From Kribbella antiqua (GTDB lineage Bacteria; Actinomycetota; Actinomycetes; Propionibacteriales; Kribbellaceae), in the NCBI RefSeq assembly GCF_004345665.1, contig NZ_SLWR01000021.1, positions 1 through 64,000 on the forward strand: a stretch of 64,000 bases of DNA, read 5' to 3'. Position 1 is the stretch's first letter, and each line of letters opens with the position of its first letter. The notes beneath the pieces are model-generated. The model ran no database searches and was not told the origin of the DNA. It worked only from the letters and a program-made list of their open reading frames with translations. Below, one piece after another: positions 43,119 to 51,819 of the stretch. A program made the translations under genes and the position numbers.

Positions 43119-44432
43119 TCACTTGATGGACTTCCACGCCTCGTTGAGTTGGGAGGTGGCGGTTTCGAGGCGTGACGCGGCGTCGGTGCCGTTGCGGATG
43201 TCGGCGAACGCCTTGCCCATCACCTCTTCGAACTGGATGTACCCGACCGAGACGGGCCGTCCAACAGCAGTCTTGGACGCTTCGTAAGACACGATCTCAG
43301 CTGCCCCAGTGCTCTTGGACCCGGCGAGCTTCTCGAGCCTCGGCAGGTACTGCGCCTCAGACTTGGTGTTCGCGGGGATGATCGTCGTCGCCTCGGTCGT
43401 GGCCAGGTTGCCCGCGGTGTCCAGCGTGGCGAACTCGATGAACTTCCGCGCCATGCCCTGCTGCTTGGAAGCCGGGTTGATCCCCAGCGACCACGAGCCC
43501 GTCGGCGTCACCGGCTTGCCGCCTTCGAAGTACGGCATCGGCGCGATACCCCAATCCACCTTCGCGGACGAGAAGACCCCGATGTCCCACGGCCCGCCGA
43601 CGAAGAACGCGACGTTGCCGTTGGAGAACACCGGCCCGGTCTGGAACCCACCGATTCCCCGTGGTGACAGCCCGCTGGCGAACGTTCCGCCGTACCAGCT
43701 CATCGCCTTCTTCCACCCGTCGGTGGTGACGGCTGGGGTGAGTGCATCCGGACCGGTGATGCCGCTGCCACCGCCGAGCGACTCGGCCAGCGGCTGCAGT
43801 TGGTAGTAGGCCTCGGCCTGCTCGAGCAGCAGCCCGTACTTGGTGCCGCCCGCCTGCTGCGCCTTCTTGCCGGCCGTGGCGACCTGCTCCCAGGTCCAGC
43901 GCTGCTCGGGATCCGTCGTCGGTGGGGTGACGCCGGCCTTCTTCAGCGCGCTCTTGTTGTAGAAGAGGAACTGCGTGGAGTTCCACATCGGCAGCGACCA
44001 CAGCTTGTCGCGGAAGTGATTCGCGTCGTACGACGCCTGCGACGTCGCAGCCTTCGTTTTCGCATCGAGGTCAGTCAGGTCGACCAGGAACCCCTTCGCC
44101 GCCAGTTGCGACACCCGCGGCTGATCGACTGTGTAGACGTCGATCGTCGAGTCCTTGGCACCCAGCCGCTGCTGAAGCGTGGAGTTGAACTGATCGAACG
44201 GGACCTGGCTGTAGTTCACCTTGATCCCGGCGTTGGCACTCTCGAACGCCTTGATCACCGGCGCATACGTCTCGGCGTTGTCCGACCCGAGGACGTTGAT
44301 GGTCCCTGTCTGCGGCCCTTGATCAGCCGCCGGCGCAGTGTTCGACGACGAGGACCCGCCACCACACCCCGCCAACAACAGAACAGGTACGACGAAAACA
44401 CCGGCAATCAGCCGGCCAGCACGTGGAGCCAT
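43119..44432 (-). CDS. Extracellular solute-binding lipoprotein (SBP_bac_1, CUT1-type)
   Basis: 437 residues. The lipoprotein signal has lipobox VLLLAGCGGG (Cys near residue 23). The mature part shows family 1 features: INVLGSDNAETYAPVIKAFE, LWSLPMWNSTQFLFYNKSALKKAG, and NVAFFVGGPWDIG. It delivers a sugar or nucleoside to the two downstream permeases. It is the first gene of a five-gene operon with a strong palindromic operator 29-57 bp before its start. Confidence 0.94.
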   Translation of the reverse strand: MAPRAGRLIAGVFVVPVLLLAGCGGGSSSSNTAPAADQGPQTGTINVLGSDNAETYAPVIKAFESANAGIKVNYSQVPFDQFNSTLQQRLGAKDSTIDVYTVDQPRVSQLAAKGFLVDLTDLDAKTKAATSQASYDANHFRDKLWSLPMWNSTQFLFYNKSALKKAGVTPPTTDPEQRWTWEQVATAGKKAQQAGGTKYGLLLEQAEAYYQLQPLAESLGGGSGITGPDALTPAVTTDGWKKAMSWYGGTFASGLSPRGIGGFQTGPVFSNGNVAFFVGGPWDIGVFSSAKVDWGIAPMPYFEGGKPVTPTGSWSLGINPASKQQGMARKFIEFATLDTAGNLATTEATTIIPANTKSEAQYLPRLEKLAGSKSTGAAEIVSYEASKTAVGRPVSVGYIQFEEVMGKAFADIRNGTDAASRLETATSQLNEAWKSIK

Positions 44433-44460
44433 GACCTTCTCCTGCTACCTCGATGCCCGA

Positions 44461-44489
44461 GTCTAAGCGGTTAGTCTAACCGAATAGAC
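44461..44489. promoter_or_regulatory. LacI-type operator upstream of the solute-binding operon
   Basis: A 29-bp near-perfect palindrome: GTCTA-AG-CGGTTAG-T-CTAACCG-AA-TAGAC. The inner arms CGGTTAG/CTAACCG match exactly and the outer GTCTA/TAGAC also match. It lies 29 bp before the binding-protein start, where a repressor would block transcription, and is the obvious site for the LacI protein of the same operon. Confidence 0.75.
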
Positions 44490-44574
44490 CCGACCGTAGC
44501 AGCCGAGCGCCCGAAGCGGAAGCGATCTCCAAAATCCGTCGCCGGCGTTACGCTCGTACGTGGGTGGGGGTGCC

Positions 44575-45444
44575 ATGGACGGACAGACGAGCACTGTGAC
44601 CACGCCGGACGGCCGGAGGTTGGGCGTCTGCGTGTGGGGAGATCCGGACGGCGCCCCACTGTTCTGGCTGCATGGCACTCCGGGAAGCCGCTTCCTCCGC
44701 GAACCCGACGACAGTTACGTGCGCCACCACCTGCGGGTCTACACCTATGACAGACCCGGCTACGGGCTTTCCACCCGGCTGCCGGGTCGACGGGCTGCGG
44801 GCACGGCGGCCGACGTACGCGCGATCGCAGACGCGTTCGGCCTGGATGAGTTCGGCGTCGCTGGGGTCTCCGGCGGTGGCCCGTCGGCGTTGGCCGCCGC
44901 AGCGCTGCTGCCAGAGCGGGTGAGGCGATGTGCGGTGGTAGCCGGGCTTGCGCCCTTCTCCAGCGAAGGGCTCGACTTCTTCGCGGGTATGGACGAGGAG
45001 GGCCAGCAGGGCTGGCAACTGAACCTCCAGGGTGCCTCAGCGCTGGAGTCTGATTGGCAGGAAGTGCTGGCGTGGGTCAAGGCGGGCCTACCCGACCTGA
45101 ACCTCTCGGACGCGGAGCACGCGATGCTCATCGAAACCATGATCGAAGCGACGCGGCAGGGCTCGGGCGGCTACATCGACGACAGTTTGAGCTTTGTCGA
45201 CGACTGGGGTTTCGCGCTCGAGGAGGTCCGAGTGCCCACGCGCATCATGGTGGCGCGGGACGACACCTCGGTGCCCGCCGCGCACGGCGAGTGGCTCGTC
45301 GGCCACCTGCCCGCCGCCGAACTGATCACCGTTGACGGCGGACACTTCGGTCCCCGCCACGACCCGGAGATGGAGCTACTGACCTGGGTCGGGCATGGCG
45401 ACGCGTCCTACAGCCCGAGGTCGCGGAGGAATTCCGGCTTGTAG
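44575..45444 (+). CDS. Alpha/beta hydrolase
   Basis: 289 residues. The oxyanion region is WLHGTPGSR, the nucleophile elbow GVSGGGPSA, and a late DGGHFGPRHD gives the His; an acid lies in ARDDTSVP. No signal peptide. ATG 44575 is preferred to 44560 because GGGTGGGGGT precedes it. The substrate is unknown. The last 37 bp overlap the convergent hypothetical gene. Confidence 0.9.
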   Translation: MDGQTSTVTTPDGRRLGVCVWGDPDGAPLFWLHGTPGSRFLREPDDSYVRHHLRVYTYDRPGYGLSTRLPGRRAAGTAADVRAIADAFGLDEFGVAGVSGGGPSALAAAALLPERVRRCAVVAGLAPFSSEGLDFFAGMDEEGQQGWQLNLQGASALESDWQEVLAWVKAGLPDLNLSDAEHAMLIETMIEATRQGSGGYIDDSLSFVDDWGFALEEVRVPTRIMVARDDTSVPAAHGEWLVGHLPAAELITVDGGHFGPRHDPEMELLTWVGHGDASYSPRSRRNSGL

Positions 45445-45824
45445 GCCTGGATGACGACGTAGCGGGGGTCGGGGACCTCCATGTCGGCGTTCTTGGCGGC
45501 GTCGCTGGTGGCGTCGTGCTCGCCCACCGGGACGCTGGGGTCGGTCCACTCCTGCTCAGCTGGATTCCAGCGGGTCACTGTGTACTCGGCCCGCAAGTTG
45601 TCGTCGGCAACGAGCTCCTTGACGGTCCGCTCCGCCTCCTGGGAGTCGGCCAGCGTGTGCGTGTACAGCAGCATCCGATTCCCGTCCCGGGTGACGGTCA
45701 CCTGGCTCCCGAGCCGCTTCCGCGCGTCGTCGTCCAGATCCAACGCCCGCAACCGCTCCCAGAGCGACAGCCCATGCTGGTCGCTCCCCAACTCAACCTC
45801 AACCCGAAACTCCTCATCCGCCAT
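45408..45824 (-). CDS. Hypothetical acidic protein
   Basis: 138 residues, strongly acidic, soluble. Sequence blocks include HGLSLWERLRALDLDDDARKRLG, VTVTRDGNRMLLYTHT and RYVVIQAYKPEFLRDLGL, with two beta-alpha repeats predicted by eye. It follows the SEC-C gene by three bases and is probably co-transcribed with it. I recognise no domain. Confidence 0.7.
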   Translation of the reverse strand: MADEEFRVEVELGSDQHGLSLWERLRALDLDDDARKRLGSQVTVTRDGNRMLLYTHTLADSQEAERTVKELVADDNLRAEYTVTRWNPAEQEWTDPSVPVGEHDATSDAAKNADMEVPDPRYVVIQAYKPEFLRDLGL

Positions 45825-45827
45825 GCC

Positions 45828-46790
45828 TCACACCCTACCGACAGCAAGCTGCGCCCCGGCCCGCAGACCCTCGGGACCCCACGCCTGCCGGGATCCGGCC
45901 GGGTCACCCAAGCCGCAGCATCTCTCGTACTTCCTGCCGGACCCACACCAGCACGGCTGATTACGCTCTGGCGGCCAGGGGACACCAGGGTTGTCGTCCG
46001 GAGCCGGCGGTGCCGCGGTGGGGTGTGGTTCGCTCAGTCGCCGTTCGAGCTCGTCCACGCGGTCCAGAAAGAACTTGAACGTTCGGTGAAAGATGGTGAC
46101 CCGCTCGTCGTACTCGCGCAGTACACCCTCGACTTCTCGGTAATACGTGTCGATGCTGTCGGTGCTGATCCGCCAAGGCCAACGCCTACGGGCCTCAGCG
46201 AACTCCTCCCGGCTCCAGACCTGGACCGCGCCGCGCAGTACGCTCGGCTTGCGGAACAGGTCGAGCAGATCGAAGTACTTGTCTGAGGCTTCGACCTCGC
46301 CGACCTCACCCAGCTCATCGATGCTGTCGAGTTCCATTCCCAGCGCAGACTTGACTCGGCGACGGCTTGTGACCATCACTTTGCGCCACAGCGAGTTGCT
46401 CACCTCGTCCGCAGTCAATCCGTCGGTCGCCAGCGAATACCAAATCAGCGCATCAACAAGGTGACCGTGCCGTTCGAGAAGCAGTGCCGCCTGCAGCCAG
46501 GCCACCGAGTTCGTCCGGCCATTGGTCATCACCTTGTGCAGTACGGCGCGCGCCCCGTCGCCACGCGAGTGCCTGAACAAATGGCCTGCGTACTCAACGC
46601 GCGCGTCGTCGGCGTACTCGCCGCCTTCGTTGATCAACCGCTGCCAGAGCGCCACGGCTCGCTCGGGTTGGTGATGCAGCAGATGTTGCTCGGCAGCGTC
46701 GAGGAGAGCGCGGCCTCGATCTCGGTCGTCCGCGGTGTCGTCGTCATCGGTGTCACAGTCGCGGACCTCGTCCGCCAGTAGATCGTCCAT
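45828..46790 (-). CDS. SEC-C motif (zinc-binding) protein with helical repeats
   Basis: 320 residues. The first 220 are helical and TPR-like (ALLDAAEQHLLHHQPERAVALWQRL; VAWLQAALLLERHGHLVDALIWYSL). The C-terminus carries the SEC-C metal motif NQPCWCGSGRKYERCCG, also found at the end of SecA where it binds zinc. Such proteins are thought to be adaptors. ATG 46790 is selected; upstream codons fall in the repeat-rich intergenic region. Partner unknown. Confidence 0.88.
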   Translation of the reverse strand: MDDLLADEVRDCDTDDDDTADDRDRGRALLDAAEQHLLHHQPERAVALWQRLINEGGEYADDARVEYAGHLFRHSRGDGARAVLHKVMTNGRTNSVAWLQAALLLERHGHLVDALIWYSLATDGLTADEVSNSLWRKVMVTSRRRVKSALGMELDSIDELGEVGEVEASDKYFDLLDLFRKPSVLRGAVQVWSREEFAEARRRWPWRISTDSIDTYYREVEGVLREYDERVTIFHRTFKFFLDRVDELERRLSEPHPTAAPPAPDDNPGVPWPPERNQPCWCGSGRKYERCCGLGDPAGSRQAWGPEGLRAGAQLAVGRV

Positions 46791-47181
46791 GCCATGGAAA
46801 GTATTCGGATCGGCCCCGCAATCCGTGGTCTTCTTCAAACCTGTGGATATCCGGCTCTCCTGCCGCATGTGTGACTTCACCGTGCTGCCGCAAGATGCAC
46901 CGCAGACGTTGGAGGGTTTGCAGGAGAACCGGATATCCGCTCTTCTGTTGCCCGGTGGCTGCGGCGCCGCTCGATGCTGCCGATGACTGTGTGCACCAGT
47001 TCCGTACGGCGGTGCGCTCGACGTACGGAACTCATGCACAAAGTGCGCATCGCATCGTTGGTGCCCGCCGGGGGCCGCATCCGGGCCAGGCTGACCTTGA
47101 GCATTTACCGACCATCGCTCGAGTCCGGAATTGGTCGAACGGTTCTCAATGTCGACGCCTGCGGGCTGATCAGGATCCGGG
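46791..47181. repeat. Intergenic region with two long inverted repeats
   Basis: 391 bp without a gene. Inverted repeat A: 46845-46863 pairs with 46920-46938 (19 bp, one mismatch, 56-bp loop) and contains GGATATCCGG. Inverted repeat B: 46990-47007 pairs with 47023-47040 (18 bp, two mismatches, 15-bp loop), core AGTTCCGTAC/GTACGGAACT. The two do not resemble each other. They lie upstream of the SEC-C gene and downstream of the Ohr gene, both on the minus strand; B could end Ohr transcription, while A may be a regulatory site. Confidence 0.65.
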
Positions 47182-47592
47182 TCACTCGACGATGATTTCG
47201 ACGGGGATGTTGCCTTGGGTGGCGGTGGAGTAGGGGCAGGAGCGGTGGGTTGCTTCCAGCAGCTTCTCGCCGTCGGGGCCGCGGAGGTGGTCGGGCATTT
47301 CCACCCGGAGTACGGCGGCCAGGGCGAGGCCCGGGCCGTTCGGGACGAGACTGACTTCGGCGGTCACGGCGACGTCCTTGGCGTCCAGGCCTCTGCCCTC
47401 GGCGATGAGATCCATCACGGTGGAGAAGCAAGCCGCCCAGCCCGCGGCGAGCAGCTGCTCGGGGTTGGTGCCGTCGCCTGTCCCGCCCATCTCCTTGGGC
47501 ATCGCGAGCCGGAGATCCAGCCGGCCATCGGAGCTGACGGCACGTGCGTCGCGACCGGACGAGGTGGCGCTGGCTGTGTAGACGGGATTCAT
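47182..47592 (-). CDS. Ohr/OsmC-family organic hydroperoxide resistance protein
   Basis: 136 residues, the normal size. The peroxidatic Cys is C55 in WAACFSTVMDL and the resolving Cys is C119 in SCPYSTATQGN; the GTNPEQLLAAG block is conserved. It reduces organic hydroperoxides with lipoylated or thiol donors in the cytoplasm. It is divergent from an XRE regulator; the 148-bp gap contains a palindromic site. Confidence 0.92.
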   Translation of the reverse strand: MNPVYTASATSSGRDARAVSSDGRLDLRLAMPKEMGGTGDGTNPEQLLAAGWAACFSTVMDLIAEGRGLDAKDVAVTAEVSLVPNGPGLALAAVLRVEMPDHLRGPDGEKLLEATHRSCPYSTATQGNIPVEIIVE

Positions 47593-47686
47593 GGCATTGC
47601 CCTCCAGATCGTGTGATTGCGAACGCCATCCACGATCACCACTCGAGGGAATGGCCTCAATTACCTCTTAGGTGCAGCGATTTGCG

Positions 47687-47701
47687 TTACCTGACCGGTA
47701 A
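47687..47701. promoter_or_regulatory. Palindrome between Ohr and XRE genes
   Basis: TTACC-TGACC-GGTAA, 5-bp perfect arms, about 40 bp before the XRE start codon, with a related TTACCTCTTAGGT half-element upstream (47670-47682). It is a plausible operator for the XRE protein controlling itself and the divergent Ohr gene. Confidence 0.4.
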
Positions 47702-47740
47702 TGGCTGGCCGACGCACGGCCGCCGTACGCTGGAGCGACC

Positions 47741-48562
47741 ATGACTGCAGAACTTCTGGAAGAGCCGCAGACCGCTGGCGAGCTGATTCGCTTCTGGCGG
47801 TTGCGTAGGCGCCTGAGTCAACTCGACCTGGCTCTGGACGCTGAGATGTCGACGAAGCATCTCAGCTTCGTGGAGACGGGTCGGGCGCAGCCCAGCCGTC
47901 AGCTTCTGCTGCACCTGTCGAACCAGTTGGACTTGCCGATCGCCGAGCGCAACCGGCTGCTGCTGGCAGGCGGGTTCGCTCCGGTATACCTCGACCAGCC
48001 TTACCAGGCGGACTCGATGAGGCCGTTGCGGGAGTCCCTGCATCAACTGCTCGACGCGCACATGCCGAACCCGGCGCTCATCGTCGACGGTCTGTGGAAC
48101 CTGATCGACGCCAACGACGCGGCTTCCTTGTTATGGACCGGAGTGGATCCCGAACTCCTCAAACCACCGGTCAACATGCTGCGGCTGGCCGTACACCCCG
48201 ACGGCCTCCCGAGCGTCTCGTCGATGACCGCAGCCTGCAACCTTCCGCTGATTCGCCAATTGAAGCGCAAGAGCCGGGACAACGCCGACAAAGCACTCGC
48301 CGAACTGGTCGATGAAGTCGAGTCCTACCTGCCTGACAAACCCCCGTCGGCGAGCGCTCAGCAGCCGATGGTCACCCTCGACCTTCGCACCACGCTGGGC
48401 GATGTCCGGCTGTTCACCTTGATCGCCACGATCGGAGCTCCGCTCGAGGTGACCGCGGCGAGTCTTGCGATCGAGACCTTCCTTCCTGCTGACGCCACCA
48501 GCGCTGACCGCCTCCGGGAACTGGCAGCCAGCGCGATGAATGGGGTTGCTTCGATCGACTAA
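47741..48562 (+). CDS. XRE-family regulator with MmyB-like ligand domain
   Basis: 273 residues. The N-terminal HTH is RFWRLRRRLSQLDLALDAEMSTKHLSFVETGRAQPS. It is followed by the C-terminal PAS-like MmyB domain (LLDAHMPNPALIVDGLWNLIDANDAA; MVTLDLRTTLGDVRLFTLIATIGAPLEVTAASLAIETFLPAD). Actinobacterial MmyB-type regulators often control a divergent oxidoreductase or stress gene, here Ohr. Confidence 0.92.
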   Translation: MTAELLEEPQTAGELIRFWRLRRRLSQLDLALDAEMSTKHLSFVETGRAQPSRQLLLHLSNQLDLPIAERNRLLLAGGFAPVYLDQPYQADSMRPLRESLHQLLDAHMPNPALIVDGLWNLIDANDAASLLWTGVDPELLKPPVNMLRLAVHPDGLPSVSSMTAACNLPLIRQLKRKSRDNADKALAELVDEVESYLPDKPPSASAQQPMVTLDLRTTLGDVRLFTLIATIGAPLEVTAASLAIETFLPADATSADRLRELAASAMNGVASID

Positions 48563-48573
48563 GGTTCTTAGTC

Positions 48574-49461
48574 ATGGAGCTGAGGCACTTGGAACACTTC
48601 GTGGCGGTGGCCGAGCAGAAGCACTTCACTCGCGCGGCCGAGGCGATGTCGATCTCTCAGTCCGGCCTGTCCGCGTCGATCCGGGCGCTCGAGCGTGAGC
48701 TCCGCGCCTCCCTCTTCGTCCGCAACACCCGCAGCGTCGAGCTCACCGAGGCCGGCCGCGCCCTGCTCTGCGAAGGCCGTCGCGCTCTCGCCGCTGCTGA
48801 GGCCGCGAAAGACGCCGTAGCCGCAGTGCAAGGTTTACTGCGCGGCCACCTCTCTGTCGGACTTGAGCAGTGCCTGGGCGTAGTCGACGTACCTGCTCTG
48901 CTGGCCAAGTTCCGCTCGGCGTATCCCGGCGTAGAGATAGAGGTACGGCAGGGTGGCTCCACTCCCATGCTGGATGAGCTGGCGTCCGGCCGCCTCGACG
49001 TGGCGTTCGTAGCCACCGCAGGCGACCCAGTCGACGGTCTGGACCTCCGGCCGCTCTCCACTGAGTCGATGGTGCTGGTCTGCGCTCCTGACCACCGCCT
49101 GGCCTCTGCCGCCGCAGTGTCCTTGCAGGACCTCGTGGGGGAGTCCTTCGTGGACTTCGACCCCACCTGGGGCGCTCGCGCCATCTCCGACCGCGCCTTC
49201 GCCTCCGCTGGCGTCGCTCACCCGGTCACCATCGAGGTGAACGACGTACACACGCTCCTGCACCTTGTCTCCTACAACCTGGGCGTCGCACTGGTCCCAG
49301 AGCGCATAGCCGCCAAGCGCGGCGATCACGTCACCGTCCCACTCACTCCCGGCTCAGCCACCGACTGGCAGGTCTCGGTAGCAGTCCCGACCACCCCCGC
49401 AGCCTCCCTCGCCGCCAACGCCCTCATCGGCCTACTCCCAACGACCGCCGGCCACAGCTGA
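48574..49461 (+). CDS. LysR-family transcriptional regulator
   Basis: 295 residues. The winged HTH (residues 1-60) is MELRHLEHFVAVAEQKHFTRAAEAMSISQSGLSASIRALERELRASLFVR. The C-terminal type 2 periplasmic-binding-like domain binds the co-inducer. It starts 11 bp after the XRE gene and may be co-transcribed. The target operon is not evident. Shortly after its stop, a fragment at 49490-49522 can encode NIYERTGWMP and a stop, resembling the end of a GNAT protein; it is too short to call. Confidence 0.92.
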   Translation: MELRHLEHFVAVAEQKHFTRAAEAMSISQSGLSASIRALERELRASLFVRNTRSVELTEAGRALLCEGRRALAAAEAAKDAVAAVQGLLRGHLSVGLEQCLGVVDVPALLAKFRSAYPGVEIEVRQGGSTPMLDELASGRLDVAFVATAGDPVDGLDLRPLSTESMVLVCAPDHRLASAAAVSLQDLVGESFVDFDPTWGARAISDRAFASAGVAHPVTIEVNDVHTLLHLVSYNLGVALVPERIAAKRGDHVTVPLTPGSATDWQVSVAVPTTPAASLAANALIGLLPTTAGHS

Positions 49462-49592
49462 AGCCCGACTCCCGCCTGGCTGGGCGACCGCAACATCTAC
49501 GAGCGCACGGGCTGGATGCCCTAGTACGACGGGCCGGGTTTCGTAAGGGATCCGAAAGCCGGGCAAGGCCGTTGTGCGAGCACTATGGAGCC

Positions 49593-50354
49593 ATGGCGAG
49601 CGACGAAGTAGAGGACTATGTGGCCGCGGGGGTGGTCCGGACCTACTACGAGGCGCACGGATCAGGGGATCCGCTGGTGCTCCTCCACGGCGGACTGTGC
49701 ACGATCGAGACATTCAGCGGCTTGACGCCTCAGCTGGCGGAGCGATTTCGCGTCTACCTGCCGGAGCGGCGAGGGCACGGGCGCACACCGGACGTCGACG
49801 GGCCCATCACCTACGAGATCATGGCGCAGGACACGATCGCCTTCCTGGACGCGCTGAGCCTTTCGCGGGTGCATCTCGTGGGGTGGAGCGACGGAGCCGT
49901 TGTCGGGCTGCTCGTCGCGCTGCGCCGGCCAGCTCTGGTGCGCCGGCTGGTGATGATCGGGCAGAACGTGAACCCTGACGGCCTGGTGCCCGAGGCGGCG
50001 GAGATGATCAAGCTGGAAAGGATGCCGGACGTGCTGCCGCCGATGCTCCGGGACCTGTACGCCGCAGTGTCCCCGGACGGACCCGATCACTGGGATGTGG
50101 TGGTCGACAAGGTGTGGCAGATGATCAGGACCGAACCGGACATCGCACTGGCCGAACTCGAGAAGGTGTCGGCGCCCACGCTCGTCGTCGTGGCCGAACA
50201 CGACATGGTGACCGAGGCACACGCCCGCGCGATGCAACGCGCCCTGCCGGAATCGCGGCTGGAGGTAGTGCCGGACGCCACCCACGGACTACCGATGGAG
50301 AAGCCCGATGTGGTGGCCCGGCTGGTCCTCGACTTCCTGGCTGAAGATTCGTGA
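49593..50354 (+). CDS. Alpha/beta hydrolase
   Basis: 253 residues. Oxyanion segment VLLHGGLCT, nucleophile elbow GWSDGA (Ser), acid Asp in VVAEHDMV and His in DATHGLPMEKP. ATG 49593 is chosen over 49572 since the conserved sequence begins there. It ends flush against the convergent SnoaL-like gene. Substrate unknown. Confidence 0.9.
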   Translation: MASDEVEDYVAAGVVRTYYEAHGSGDPLVLLHGGLCTIETFSGLTPQLAERFRVYLPERRGHGRTPDVDGPITYEIMAQDTIAFLDALSLSRVHLVGWSDGAVVGLLVALRRPALVRRLVMIGQNVNPDGLVPEAAEMIKLERMPDVLPPMLRDLYAAVSPDGPDHWDVVVDKVWQMIRTEPDIALAELEKVSAPTLVVVAEHDMVTEAHARAMQRALPESRLEVVPDATHGLPMEKPDVVARLVLDFLAEDS

Positions 50355-50702
50355 TCACGCGTACTGGAGGTTGGCGACGGTGATGCGGTCGTCGCGGGTG
50401 GTGAAGTCGTAGTGGGCGGGGAAGCCGTCTGAACCGGCGGGGGCCCAGTGCACGAGGAGCTTTTGGCCGTCGGGGCGTTGTTCGACGATCTCCAGCACTC
50501 GGAGAGTGCCGCCGATTACCTCGTTGCGGGCCCAGGTGCGGATCGCGTCGTGGCCGGCGATGGTTCGCGACACGTCGATGACCTTGCCGTCGGAGTGGAA
50601 CGCGTTGACCAGCCCCTCCAGATCCTTCCGTCCGACTGCGTCGACGTACGCCTGGGCAGCCTGCATCACGTCAGCCGGCGGCGTCGTACCAGAGTTCGTC
50701 AC
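50355..50702 (-). CDS. SnoaL-like (NTF2-fold) polyketide-cyclase-family protein
   Basis: 115 residues with GTG start at 50702 preceded by GGAGG. Pattern VMQAAQAYVDAVGRKDLEGLVNAFHSDGKVIDVSRTIAGHDAIRTWA is the SnoaL/NTF2-like cone fold; the second half is beta-rich. It is the third gene of an AKR operon; its GTGA start overlaps the end of the microprotein gene. These proteins act as small isomerases, hydrolases or ligand binders. Confidence 0.86.
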   Translation of the reverse strand: MTNSGTTPPADVMQAAQAYVDAVGRKDLEGLVNAFHSDGKVIDVSRTIAGHDAIRTWARNEVIGGTLRVLEIVEQRPDGQKLLVHWAPAGSDGFPAHYDFTTRDDRITVANLQYA

Positions 50703-50779
50703 CGCGGAGCCTCCTGTCGTTGACTTTTGACCGCAGCGGCGACGAGCAGCGCCGTCAGTAATAGTGCGAGGAGCTTCAT
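50699..50779 (-). CDS. 26-residue membrane microprotein
   Basis: Encodes MKLLALLLTALLVAAAVKSQ followed by RQEAPR. One hydrophobic helix of about 16 residues is framed by Lys on both sides, giving a single-pass or tail-anchored peptide. The start ATG overlaps the AKR stop (ATGA) and the stop TGA overlaps the GTG start of the SnoaL-like gene, so it fills the gap exactly with 4-bp overlaps at both ends, as expected of a translated operon member. A leader role that couples translation is an alternative. No family known. Confidence 0.6.
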   Translation of the reverse strand: MKLLALLLTALLVAAAVKSQRQEAPR

Positions 50780-51771
50780 CGCGCGTCCTGCAGCAGCGTG
50801 GCGCCGACTGGTTTGATCCGTGCGAGTACGGCGTCGATCCGCGCCAGCGTGTCCGGATGCAGGGTGATGTCGGCTGCTGCCAGGTTCTCGACGATGTGCG
50901 CCGGCGTACGGCTGCCCGGAATCGGCACCACCGCCGGATCCTGATGCAGCAACCACGCCAGCGCCAACTGACTCCGGGTAAGTCCCAGATCCGCCGCGAG
51001 CGCCTGGAGTGCGCCGTACGACGCGTTGTTCGCAGCCAGGCTCTCCGAGTCGAACCGCGGCGCATTGTTCCTGAAGTCATCCGCACCCAACTGCTGCACC
51101 GTCCCCGTCAGGAACCCCGCACCAAGCGGGCTCCAAGGTACGACGCCAACGCCCAGCTCACGCGCGGTTTCCAACAGCTGGGGGTCCACCGGCCGCCACA
51201 TCGACCACTCGGTCTGCACCGCGGCGATCGGATGAACCGAGTACGCGCGCCGCAGCTCAGAAGGCGTCACATTCGACACCCCAAGGTGACGAACTTTGCC
51301 CTCAGCAACAAGCTTGGCCATCGCACCGACGGAATCCTCGATCGGCACCTGCGGATCCGGGAAATGCAAGTAATACAAGTCGATCGCGTCGATCCCGAGA
51401 TTGCGCAGGCTGTTCTCGGCATAACCGCGGATGTACTGCGGTTCGGCGTTCACCAGCAGCTCTTCGAACGCGAATCCGACCTTCAACGGATGGGGCTCTG
51501 CGTCCTCGGCCAGCTTGAGCCCGAACTTGGTCGCGACCGTGATCTCGTCGTTCCCACGGATCGCCCGGCCGACCACACGCTCGTTGTGGCCGTCGTCGCC
51601 GTACGCGTCACTCGTGTCGATAAAGGTGCCTCCGGCATCGATTGAGGCTTTGAGCGCATCGACTGCTCGCTCGTCGTCGATCTCGCCGTACATGCCCGGC
51701 GAAAGCACCATCGCGCCGAACCCGATCGCCGGTACGTCGAGCTCGCCGAGACTGCGGATAGGAAGGGTCAT
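50776..51771 (-). CDS. Aldo/keto reductase
   Basis: 331 residues of the AKR13-like group. Tetrad: Asp and Tyr in FIDTSDAYGDDG, Lys in VATKFGLK, His in LYYLHFPD; C-terminal cofactor site PIPGSRTPAHIVENL. It is divergent from the LysR gene at 51833, its likely regulator, and heads an operon with the microprotein and the SnoaL-like gene. It reduces an unknown carbonyl with NADPH. Confidence 0.94.
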   Translation of the reverse strand: MTLPIRSLGELDVPAIGFGAMVLSPGMYGEIDDERAVDALKASIDAGGTFIDTSDAYGDDGHNERVVGRAIRGNDEITVATKFGLKLAEDAEPHPLKVGFAFEELLVNAEPQYIRGYAENSLRNLGIDAIDLYYLHFPDPQVPIEDSVGAMAKLVAEGKVRHLGVSNVTPSELRRAYSVHPIAAVQTEWSMWRPVDPQLLETARELGVGVVPWSPLGAGFLTGTVQQLGADDFRNNAPRFDSESLAANNASYGALQALAADLGLTRSQLALAWLLHQDPAVVPIPGSRTPAHIVENLAAADITLHPDTLARIDAVLARIKPVGATLLQDAR

Positions 51772-51819
51772 GGCTTCACCCTGCGGCCGGAGCTGGTGCC
51801 GCGTCCAAGACCTGCTGGT

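Noticed and set aside
49465-49592. Acetyltransferase gene fragment (NIYERTGWMP)
   Set aside because: Only about 10 residues are suggestive; not enough to support a pseudogene.
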